Source: Saccoglossus kowalevskii
Lineage: Eukaryota > Hemichordata > Enteropneusta > Harrimaniidae
Reading direction: 5' to 3'
Length of the DNA stretch: 25,622 nucleotides
Assembly: GCF_000003605.2 (NCBI RefSeq)
Contig: NW_003149279.1
Location: 12,922-38,543 of the forward strand
Of the stretch, positions 14,974 to 23,945 are shown in pieces. Under the pieces are notes generated by a model, which was given only the letters and a program-made list of their open reading frames with translations, had not been told where the DNA came from and ran no database searches. Positions within the stretch are counted from its first letter, which is position 1, and each line of letters starts with the position of its first letter. The position numbers and the translations under genes were made by a program.

Positions 14974-17085
14974 AACCACAGCATTTTACGGATTTTTAAA
15001 AATATTCTTGAGACAGATGACAGGCCCGAATAACTAGTGTCACTGTTGTCTCACCATTATTTTTTCAAGTGATAACCATATAATTAGTGCATTTTTGACA
15101 CAAACTGTTATTGCGCTATGATTATGATTTCAACCAGAACCCACTCGAACACCAACAACTGCGGACTTTGTCCAAAGTCGCATTTGTGAATGAACGAATC
15201 TTAAAGTATGCGATGTATTGACTGCGTGACTGGCTGTCAGCAGTGTAATTCAGAACTACATCATATACGGTAAGAAGTTAATTCTAGCGTGTGTTAAACA
15301 CCCCATCAAGTGTTGTCTTAATTATCATTCAACCTTGTATCGTGTATTAAATTCAATGAAGCGTACCTTACCGATTGTAGAAGTTATTGAGGTACCTGTG
15401 TTGTAGATCCATTAATCTGTCCAAGTTCTGAGTAGAACATTGTAGAACGATGGATCATCGAGGAAATTCACAATTGTCGCAATATTTTACATTAGACATA
15501 AGGAGAATGAGTTTCGTGTTGCGGAGTGAGCAGGACGATTTCATCGGCTTCATCTTACATGTAGCCCCCAGCAATGATATGCTATCTTCTCTGAGCCATT
15601 TTATTATGCAGCCTCGTACCGCGTTTTAAAATCGACCATGCGCGATTTATCGATTATACGATGCACATAGGTTAAAAAGTATCTGTGGTTTTAAGCAACT
15701 AATCCGTCTAAGCTGTCAGTTGAATATTGGCGGCTGATGGGGAATAAATTCTCAAACGGTGTATGTTCAATACTTCTTTGGGTGTGGTTAGGGAGTATTG
15801 AGAATGGGTAAGAATTGGCGGAGTTTTAAGTCCTTGATTTAATGTTCCGGCTAACTTCAAGACATTCGATGCACTTGTCATTAAAAAATATATATATGTG
15901 AATTTATAAATAAAATGTGTTTTTTTTGAAAATCTATAGCGACAGGGTCAGATAGGTTTCGCTAACTGTACCCCGGGTTTCTTATATGCATATTATGCCA
16001 CGGGTATAATTGTCCGTGCAATCCATACTAATGAGCTCGTACGTGACTGTATAGTGATTAAATTCCATGTATTGCACCCTTTATCGGGGAGTCCCGGTGT
16101 GAGTTGGTTTGAGGCGTTTTGAACATAAGACAATTCTAAAAACTATAAATTATACAGAAGTTATTTACCGAAACACCCGAAATTGTGACCACATCATACG
16201 CATGGTATGAGAGGTATTGCCCAGCGAAAGGACACGACATCTTTACTCACGCTTCTCATGGAGAGTGACAATGTCACTATATCCCGGCACATTGCGTATG
16301 TGTAGTTCAAACGAAATTTAAAAAAACTATCTTCACTTCCATAGAAAGTCTAATATGGCCACTCCTGTTACAGCAATTCTGTACCCCTGATGCTCAAATT
16401 GACGGAAGACTAATCACGAACAACAATTACAACTGTTTTAAAACTCTGGAATTGTTATTTTTGATATATATTCAAATATGAAGAATTGAAAAAAATTTAT
16501 AAAATTGTCAAAATGGCTGCCATCGTCATGACGATTTAACTTCGCCACATTTTCTAACTTACTATATAGCTGTGTACAGGTGCCCAAAGTAATTGTTCCG
16601 CCATCATTCTTATATTGTCTGCAACTTATTGGCGAGCCGAGGGGAAGGGGTTACAATCTGGGTATTTCATTTGAGACGTGTAGGTCGCTGCTTACATGTC
16701 GTAGACGATGTTCGTGTTTGTCCCAATGCTTTATGGGTAAACAAGCCGTTTGTTTGATTGTTTGGAACAGCATTACGTGTGTAGTCTATATAGTCGCAGC
16801 CACGTATAGTTCAAATTTCAAATGGCTCAACAATGATTCCATTTATTTTCCGATGTATGTTATATACTGGTAAAAAATTAATAAGATATTGATGATGTTG
16901 ACATTGGTCAATGAAATCTGTTGTATTTACCCTACAGTTATGCAGCAAATTGACCGATATCAAAGCGCCTCAACGAGATTTCAACTAGTTTCAGTTCTTA
17001 GACGTAATATGTGCATGCTGATTTTTTTTTCTTTCTTTTTTTTTGTTAAAGATGTACGTTCTTATATATTTGTTTCCATTTACAG
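14974..17085 (+). other. Putative intron of the two-TM gene, right of the gap
   Basis: No confident exon. It holds the small ORF at 15450-15629, a YY1-like AATGGCTGCCAT near 16512 and a 97-codon frame at 16580-16873 with no recognisable domain. A long pyrimidine run near 17022-17044 precedes the acceptor at 17085. Confidence 0.4.
15450..15629 (+). CDS. Small ORF, 59 codons, unknown
   Basis: ATG in a good context (A at -3, G at +4) opens a 59-residue frame ending TAA. The peptide begins MDHRGNSQLSQYFTLDIRRM and ends SSLSHFIMQPRTAF. It has no membrane segment or known domain. A stop lies seven codons upstream in the same frame, and no splice site clearly defines it. It may be chance, a short exon or part of an old element. 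Confidence 0.15.
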   Translation: MDHRGNSQLSQYFTLDIRRMSFVLRSEQDDFIGFILHVAPSNDMLSSLSHFIMQPRTAF

Positions 17086-17119
17086 TTCTCTTACTTCAAG
17101 CAACCACAGTAGTGCATGA
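17086..17119 (+). CDS. Candidate terminal exon of the two-TM gene
   Basis: The acceptor TTTGTTTCCATTTACAG is strong, with a long pyrimidine tract further upstream. Joined to the exon ending at 11496, the split codon AG+T gives Ser and the tail continues SSLTSSNHSSA then TGA (17117-17119). It extends the Ser/Thr-rich run ...SSPSLTSTSC without a change in composition. The predicted protein would be about 173 residues from ATG 11009. A different frame of the same segment stays open longer but would need a one-base overhang, which the upstream exon does not supply. An intermediate exon inside the gap cannot be excluded. Confidence 0.35.
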
Positions 17120-17645
17120 ACGCCGTGGAAACCGAGACCACCTGCCAGCGACGTCATTTGCCTCGCCAAACATGGTATTGGAATGCTTTTCTTCAGAAGT
17201 GTACCATCACACCGAATGATATATTGGATTTTCATTTGGTCACGTTACGCAATGTTCTCCCCGTACGTGACTGCTATTTGCATTGCGTTGATTATTTTTT
17301 CAGCTGACAGGCGTGGTCGTTCTCTTTCTAAATAGATATATTGTGCGATATTTTGGAAGATCATATCACACACTATCGTCAGACATCTTGGTAAACGTCC
17401 ATTCCAATTTGATCTGGAGTTGTAAGTTGTCAAAATGCGTTTCCTATTAAAGGCAGCCATATTTTTTTTTATCCTGGCAAGAAGACGTTTTACTAAATAG
17501 TCGATACAAACTCATAACTGCGCCACAGTCTGTTATGCAAGAGCTATAAACGTCCGCAGCAGAAACACGAGTGTTCGATATAGACGACGTGGTTTGCTTG
17601 TATTCGTGTGTGAATATTAATGCTTCTCAATGTCACCAATTCTTA

Positions 17646-17651
17646 AATAAA
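17646..17651 (+). terminator. Candidate poly(A) signal for the two-TM gene
   Basis: AATAAA lies 526 nt after the proposed stop at 17117-17119. It is the first canonical signal downstream; no other support. Confidence 0.3.
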
Positions 17652-18062
17652 TCGAACTCCAAATTGGAGACAATCTGCTACGAAGAGGGGATTTGGTGGT
17701 TGCCATGATAGTGATTTGTGTGTATCATTAATGATTGTGTCGGAGCAGCTATACTCAGCAACCTTACTGCTTATCTGCAAATATGACTGTGTTTTATATA
17801 GCCAGTTGGTGAAAAGTTAGAAATATATAAACGCATAACACACCCTTTCGCGCCCGCTGGTGGTAAAGCGCTTCTGTGACGTAGAACCGACGTAATTAGG
17901 TGTGCACGACCACCGATCAAATGTACTGTTCAAAAGCGCTTCTCCACTGGAAGTCGCGCTTATAAGGACGCTGTATTTTCTGTAGGGTACTTACTTTTGT
18001 CAGTCACATTACGTGATTTGCACATAATTCAGAAATTAAATATGTACACAGTACACGCGTAT
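17652..18062. other. Intergenic, no gene seen
   Basis: Slightly GC-richer near 17845-17970, where AGCGCTTCT occurs twice (about 17868 and 17935). No coding or RNA feature is supportable. Confidence 0.5.
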
Positions 18063-18531
18063 ATATAGTTCACAGTCAGCTGGCGCATAAGTGATAATAA
18101 AATAAATGCGATATATACTTATATGGAGGCCGCCATCTTGAAAGCGACATAAATAAATAGAGACAAGTTGTGAAACGCGTTTTTCAGATTCCTACAAATC
18201 AGGAAAAAATACCAATCCTTCACAGCCAAACGATCCGTTAGGGTAATATTAAGAAAACCTCTAACAAAATTCGGCCGAATTCGTCGTTTTTGTGTGGAAA
18301 AATCCTTTGCGTACGAACACCTAATTACAGAAAGAACATATAGAACACTTTCTTGGGATATTTGAAACCAAAAATTGTCATTCCAACTCAGCAGCCAATC
18401 AGCGATGAACTTACAGTTAGATGACAATTACGGTTAGCAGGAAAGTGTTCTATGTTTCACAACCTGTCTCTTTATTTAGTTTCATGCCGTATTCAAGTAT
18501 CACTTGTGTGCCAGCTGACTGTGATATAGTT
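18063..18531. mobile_element. hAT-like MITE, 453 bp, with 8-bp target duplication
   Basis: Exact direct repeats ATATAGTT at 18063-18070 and 18524-18531 flank an element at 18071-18523. Its ends are inverted: CACAGTCAGCTGGCGCATAA on the left, with the right-end reverse complement CACAGTCAGCTGGCACACAA. Pairing continues inward: AGAGACAAGTTGTGAAAC at 18159-18176 matches, inverted, the segment at 18454-18471 with one mismatch. The left arm carries about 35 extra bases including GCCGCCATCTTG (18129-18140), a perfect YY1-type site. An 8-bp duplication with CA...TG ends fits the hAT superfamily. There is no transposase; the reverse ORF at 18119-18427 is an internal shadow. Confidence 0.85.
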
Positions 18532-18737
18532 GTAGTCTGAAATGACATGGTTAACCAAAAAATAACCGTGGAATGGGAAGTTGTATTTATGTTCTGTGTC
18601 ATTGAATGCATGTGGGAGGAGTTAATTTAAAGTCGTCACCAAGACAAGACATGGTGTACATATAAATATCAGTTTGTTTTTCGATTTGTTGATTTTTGAC
18701 TTGCGGCAATTTTTCCCCAAAACCCTCCAAAAACAAC

Positions 18738-19325
18738 ATTTAACATATCGTCAACCGTTTTAAAGGCATAACTGACTATGTGCTAATTTCATTCACAACG
18801 GTGTAACAATTGATTGACTGATTGACATATTTATATATTCTCTAACATACTTCTACCTAATTGATATTGTCTAAATTAACACAAATGCATGTAGACATAA
18901 TATAGACATTAATATTGTTTTTGATTTCGATGAAGTATAACTGGCTACCAAGCATATCGACTTAAAAATCCCAGAATTTAAACATGTCGTCAACCATTCG
19001 TCATGCATGCTTATAAGCCGATTTCATTCAAATTGGTGCAATATACACCCGGTATATTTTAAAATATTTTGAGGAAAACATTTGATGATTTTTCGAAACT
19101 AAAAATGCTGCTTTTGCAGCATACTGCATAGTACTTGCTGAAAGAAGAGAGGGTGTGCATGTGCCAAAACAATCAGCACGTGTGAGTAAGCACGTCTGAA
19201 TTTTTCTTTCGGTTTAATACAACTTAACGCCATTGTTGTCATTACAAAACACAAACTGTCAATATCACGATGACATAAAGCGATCGTAGGCATGCAGCCC
19301 GAATTCATCCAAACTTGGTACACGG
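18738..19325. repeat. Three diverged, spaced copies of a 55-75 bp motif
   Basis: Copies lie at 18738-18810, 18976-19044 and about 19271-19325. Copies 1 and 2 share ATTTAA(A)CATRTCGTCAACC and a downstream TTTCATTCA...GGTG(T/C)AA. Copy 3 keeps GGCATGC..(A)GCCCGAATTCATCCAAAcTTGGTAC, matching the second half of copy 2. Period is about 240-280 bp, and T-rich TTTTTGATTT-like sequence precedes each. It is probably an old tandem or dispersed repeat. Confidence 0.5.
19106..19121. repeat. Perfect short hairpin
   Basis: TGCTGC and GCAGCA pair perfectly around TTTT, between copies 2 and 3 of the spaced repeat. No function is evident. Confidence 0.6.
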
Positions 19326-19852
19326 TGCACGTGGAATATGCGCATTGTTTTATTTTATAATTATTTTATGACTCCTAGTCTTGCCATGTTTGGCATAACA
19401 TATTTGATTGATTTTAATGAAATTCAGTATTTTAACATACATACCGGGTTGCAGGTGCACTTTATTTATTTGTGTAATCTAATTTAATGTCACTGACATA
19501 CACTTACATTATAGACAGGGAATAGTTCATTTACTATGACTTGTTAACCTTTAAAAGGCATCATTTTTTTTCAAGAACTCGTATAAATATCGATTAAGAA
19601 CTGCGTTGAATATAATTTCAAGACACTTTTACGCGAGAATTCGTATTAATATACTCGAAACGTCCTTTAACATCACGTCGATAGCTGAAAATGACAAAAC
19701 TGAAAAACAAATATGAATACATAAATCCCACATAATTTAGTTAAGGTAACTCGTCTCCCTACTAACAATTCGGCATGCATTAATCAATCCACCAAGGAAC
19801 AATTCAGAAAACTGAAAAAAAATACAGTAAGTTAACGAATATCTAAGTTTAA

Positions 19853-19933
19853 TCACGTGAACGGTAATTTGCCTGTTTTTATAGTCGTAAAACGTGAATA
19901 ATTGGGTATTTATTTTCACGTGAACTGTGATTT
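19853..19933. repeat. Direct repeat carrying two CACGTG E-boxes
   Basis: TCACGTGAACGGTAATTT at 19853-19870 recurs as TCACGTGAACTGTGATTT at 19916-19933, 63 bp apart with two mismatches. Each holds a palindromic E-box. A regulatory role is only a possibility. Confidence 0.5.
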
Positions 19934-21845
19934 CATTCATTTCAAGTGGTGAATTCTGATTTGCTAGGCACGACAGATGAGTTACATTTTTAGCATAATT
20001 GAATATTTGGTTTATTTTTGCCGTATTCACCCTCGTACTTTGGGAATCAATTACCTCTAGCTACAATATATTCTGCTGCACATATCAAAGCATAATGCAT
20101 TTCATCACCTGGGTTAACCATGCACAAAGGGATTGTTTAAGAGAGTTGGTTATTTTAAAATCTACTTCCATATATGAGTAATCTATAATAACCGCGGCGA
20201 AATCTTGTCAAACTATTACGTTGTGCCGCACTCAAGACTGATATATATTTTTACATGCTACGCTCTCACTTTTTTTTCAAATTAAACTCGAATAGTTTAT
20301 TCACTCAAAGAATGTTACAATTATTATTTGAAGAATGCTTCAAAATGTACTGTCTACCTGAAACATAATCGCAAAATTTATGATTGAAGGACAACATCAC
20401 CTAAACAAAACGTCTTTACCTGTTTTTGTCATCTGACAATGAACAACCTTTCTTGAAAACATATTATGATAATCTAACCATAATATGGTTATAAATAAAA
20501 AAAAAACATTCTAAAAATCTTCCCATGCCAATCAGATCTACATTCTTACCAAAATCCACCAATTGGTTCCAGGCCTGGTTAGGCTCTCACTTAATAATCC
20601 AATAATTTGTAAATCTATAAAATGAAGATCACATTCTGTTTTTTTAAGCCAAATTTTGTTAACATTTTTTTAAAATCGTGCCACATGTTCGAGTATAGAT
20701 TTAATTTAATTTATTTTACACTCACTATTATTATTAATTTTCTTTTTGTAGCCTGAACATTATGCTAGATAGTTTTAGATGCATCCAGAAATGTATCATT
20801 CGCTTCTTTACTAAACTAAACTAAACAGTGGAAACCTTCCCATCGTACTAATAACTATGCAGTGTGTGCTATTTTTATATTCCTTCATTAAACATTTCAC
20901 AAATTTTCTATAGAAACCCCGATTGTTGACTAATTTTCGAATTCCCATATGCCATAACAGTACGGACATACAGCTGGCCAAACTAGTCACTTTGAATCAT
21001 AATTGACAAATTAAGCATGGCTTATGTACAATCTCATGTGAGTCGTGCTCTCCGTCTCGTCACTGAATGTTTGATGTGATGGAAGGTAGAAAATGTTATC
21101 CAGTCACTAGTCAAACCATTTCCCTTTTCACCATCCCCGTGGTCCCGAATTCAAACAAAATAATTTGCTTTGAGCATAATATCATGACATTTTCACACTT
21201 TCACTGATGTATACCACCAGTTAACAGCGATGATAAACAGATGACACAATCTCATCAACGTTTCCAGACTATGTTCTAATTTCAATTTCGATTTCAATAC
21301 AAAAATACAAGGCGAACGAGGTTGAACGTTGAGATTCCTTTTCTGAAATGTGATTAGATCGTTTCCCGCTGGCAACCAGGTTAATGTAGATTTTGACCAG
21401 TTTTTCATTTAAAAGTGACCTCTAATATAAATCCAATGATTGTTTCCATGGTAACAACCCTGGGCTAGATATACGTTAGGGTATATCTGAATACGGTAAT
21501 ATGTAGAATATAGTAACCCATAGCAACTACTATGAGTCTCCTCCCCCCCTTCCATAGCCAGTAGCTTAGTCTTCCTGGGAGTTATCTTGGCGCCGCAATG
21601 TCGCGTGGTGCTGAAATAGATTGAGAACAATAAAACAGTATTGAATTCTATATTTGAAATAAATCACATGTCAACAAGTCATAAGGTGTGCCACCGATAC
21701 CCTCGTAAATATGTGTTAGACCCGATGCCTCACAGGTGTATATGAAGTACGTTATTGTACAAATCAGAACATACAACGCGCAAACGTATACGTTTTTTTT
21801 TCATTGTTTCGATAGGTGCCAGTTTTAGTTCACGATAAATCCAAT
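19934..21845. other. Intergenic, no gene seen
   Basis: AT-rich, with short chance ORFs (for example 21193-21408 and 21409-21630 on the minus strand) that show no domain and no splice context. No RNA gene or repeat stands out. Confidence 0.5.
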
Positions 21846-22152
21846 CAGATTTAAAGGGCGGTATGTAGTTGTCGCGCTGCGCATGTGCGACATTTGTGTT
21901 GATAAACATTGATTTTCCCACAATCCATTGCGCTCTTCTAATGGAAAGCACAAGTATGAGGTTTGACCTGGACACGACTTACGCTAATTACCGTCAGTGA
22001 CTCCTTCGATACCTTCCCAATCACCTGCTTGGTAACGTCTCAGTTTTTACTCGGTGATCTGCGCAACAGTCAAAGTCGCCTTGTTTGTTTATATGAGACC
22101 CATATATCTGGCGCATGCGTCGCGCGACGACTGTGGCCCTTTAAATCCGATG
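21846..22152. mobile_element. MITE copy 1 (about 307 bp), inverted relative to copy 2
   Basis: The ends are inverted: left TCAGATTTAAAGGGCGG...GTCGCGCTGCGCATG, and right, reverse-complemented, TCGGATTTAAAGGGCC...GTCGCGCGACGCATG. The body matches 22755-23008 in reverse complement at high identity over long runs, such as 21887-21956 against the complement of 22909-22978. Relative to copy 2 it carries about 50 extra bases near 22063-22110. Both ends carry TTAA, so a piggyBac-like TTAA target is possible, but the exact terminus is unresolved. There is no transposase. Confidence 0.75.
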
Positions 22153-22754
22153 TAAGTATAGGCGCTGCTTTTTCAAATTAATGGTGTTTTAATTTCCATA
22201 TTTTATTTTTTCTCCTTATTCATTTTTTTTAACGACTACCACCGTATAAAAGCTTGGTATCTGCTTCAAACTTCACTTCACTGCATATTAAAAATAATTT
22301 ATTACAGTTTTTTAAGCATTTAGTTACGAAATTTGGCAACTGTGTCGTTAGCATCATCTAATCATCTCCACATGGAGCAGCATTCGATAAAAAGTGTGAC
22401 AGCTAAGGTATGTGTTTTTCAAGATGGCTAAAGAGCGACCTGAGATCCTCGTAAATATCGCATCAGAATCGTAACAATCAATCATGGTGGAGTTAATGGT
22501 CACTCAATTATCATCAAACGTTGAGATGAGGCTGAACTGCGTCACCTTTTGGCGGTTTGATCAGGAGTTCGGCATTAAAGTAAATGTTACTGTGTATGAC
22601 GTCGCTGAGGGCGTACCTAGTTATACCTGTGAGGAAATTGCCGATAGCGATGTCTTTACTTCGCGCATTTTCAATTTCCTGCTTAAATATGTGAAAGTAA
22701 ATACATTGCATCGCAATGTATATGATGTTATTTTAACTTATCAAACGGAATTGT
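22153..22754. other. Spacer between the two inverted MITE copies, with a weak ORF
   Basis: A plus-strand frame from ATG 22484 runs to 22843: about 90 residues in the spacer, then the last part inside MITE copy 2. The spacer part (MVELMVTQLSSNVEMRLNCV onward) has mixed composition and no recognised domain. A CAAGATGGC YY1-like core lies at 22420-22428, 64 nt before the ATG. The segment could be the middle of a larger foldback element, an unrelated exon or chance. Confidence 0.3.
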
Positions 22755-23008
22755 TAAAAGGCGGTAGTCATCGCGCCACGCATGCGCAGATCAACAAGTA
22801 CAAACCGAGACGTTACAAAGTTTTAATTAGGTATTTTAGGTGATTGGAAGGTATCTAAAGAATCACCGGCGGTAATTAGTGCAAGTCGCGCCTAGGTCAG
22901 AACTTATACTTGTGATTTCCATTAGAAGAGCGCATTGGATTGTGGGAAAATCAATGTTTATAAACACAAATGTCGCATATGCTCAGCGGCGACTGCCTTT
23001 AAATACGG
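22755..23008. mobile_element. MITE copy 2 (about 255 bp), opposite orientation
   Basis: It begins TTAAAAGGCGGTAGTCATCG and ends CGGCGACTGCCTTTAAAT, an imperfect terminal inverted repeat. The interior is the reverse complement of copy 1: GCGCAGATCA...GAGACGTTAC matches the complement of 22033-22062, and CCATTAGAAGAGCGCATTGG matches the complement of copy 1 with one change. It lacks the 50-bp segment present in copy 1. Confidence 0.75.
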
Positions 23009-23169
23009 TGATAATCGAACAGGACACGGCGCGACGATCACGGTCATTTGTATATTCAGTCCGGAAGTTGAGAAGAATGCAGTTTTGTTTTGAAACAATA
23101 ATTAGAAACTTGTTAAAGGCGTAGAGGGTAATATTGTATCCAGAGGAAACTGTCGTCAAACTGGTGACG
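23009..23169. other. Between MITE copy 2 and the LINE remnant
   Basis: No feature is supportable. The frame open from 22879 to 23124 starts inside MITE copy 2 and has no domain. Confidence 0.4.
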
Positions 23170-23868
23170 CGTGTTTATCAACACCGAGAGCGCTGACGAG
23201 TGCATTGTGACTTCTTGCACTTTTTTGCAGGGTAACAAGGTAGGTTTCAAAAGCAAAATTGATTTTTAATTCTCTGTATGTTCTTAATTTATTTTTTCAT
23301 TTGTTTTGAACGATTGTCGTTATGTAATTCACTTTTCCCTTGAAGTTGATATGAATGTTGTTTAATAGGTGTATTTTGTAGTTTGGGTAGATCGTTTATG
23401 AAAATATTGAATAGGTTACAGCCCTGTTTTACTCCCACCCTTGAAGTGAAGTGTTCAGTTAATCCTTCTTCGCTCTTAACTTTATATTTTACATTACTAT
23501 ACATATTTTTGATAATTTTATAGATTTTGCCCGATATTCCAAGCTTTAACAATTTAATATACAATCCCTGATACCAGGCACTGTCAATGGCCCCTTTAAA
23601 GTCAATAAAGCATGCTTATATTTTATTTGTATTTTTACTATGATTCTTTTGTATTTTATTATTTTCTTTGTTATTGAAAGTGCTGCTATGATAAAGAAGA
23701 TATTTGTTAATTATTGTCTTAAGAATGAATATATTATCTGTTGTGCGTCGATCTTTTCGGAATCCGAATTGCTTGTTTGAAAGTATGTTTTTTCTCTCTA
23801 GGAATGTGGTTAATCTAATGTTTAGAATGCTTGTAAATAATTTGCCAAGACAAGTTGAAATGGCAGTA
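23170..23868 (-). mobile_element. Non-LTR retrotransposon remnant, internally deleted
   Basis: Reading leftward on the minus strand, one frame gives ISTCLGKLF, ILNIRL, NKQFGFRKDRRTTDNIF, a TAA stop (23616-23618), then CFIDFKGAIDSAW, LLKLGISGKI, SRVGVKQGCN and FNIFINDLP. These are reverse-transcriptase fingers and palm motifs, including the first catalytic Asp (FIDFK). The YADD box is absent. After INDLP the sequence passes into HNDNRSKQMKK and, after a one-base shift in an A-run, NKLRTYRELKINFAFETYL, which resembles the C-terminal region of the same element type rather than the RT core. The copy therefore seems to have lost everything from before YADD to near the C-terminus. It is dead: one stop, one frameshift and no active-site YADD. 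Confidence 0.75.
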
Positions 23869-23945
23869 CGTTTATGCATGGACGTACTCTCTAGTACGTC
23901 CATGTCTATGGTAGTACGTCCATGTCTATGGTAGTACGTCCATGA
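23869..23945. repeat. Perfect hairpin and 20-bp tandem repeat between the two LINE remnants
   Basis: CATGGACGTACT (23877-23888) and AGTACGTCCATG (23893-23904) pair at all 12 positions around CTCT. AGTACGTCCATGTCTATGGT repeats at 23893, 23913 and, partially, 23933-23944. A diverged relative precedes it at about 23865. The block sits exactly where the two oppositely oriented LINE pieces meet. Confidence 0.9.

Noticed and set aside
14160-15037. Long ORFs of about 250-280 codons on both strands
   Set aside because: They are almost entirely N bases from the assembly gap.
16580-16873. 97-codon plus-strand ORF
   Set aside because: No domain, no promoter or splice support, and a Cys-rich random-looking composition.
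17086-17216. Alternative frame of the exon at 17086 (LLQATTVVHERRGNRDHLPA onward)
   Set aside because: It looks protein-like for 43 codons but needs a one-base overhang from the upstream exon, whereas the exon ending at 11496 leaves two bases.
18119-18427. 102-codon minus-strand ORF
   Set aside because: It lies inside the hAT-like MITE, starts within its interior and has no transposase or other domain.
21730-23124. Two ORFs (minus 21730-21975, plus 22879-23124) sharing SIRRA(Q/H)WIVGKSMFINT
   Set aside because: The shared peptide is explained by the inverted MITE copies; frames diverge outside them and no stop-free conserved domain exists.
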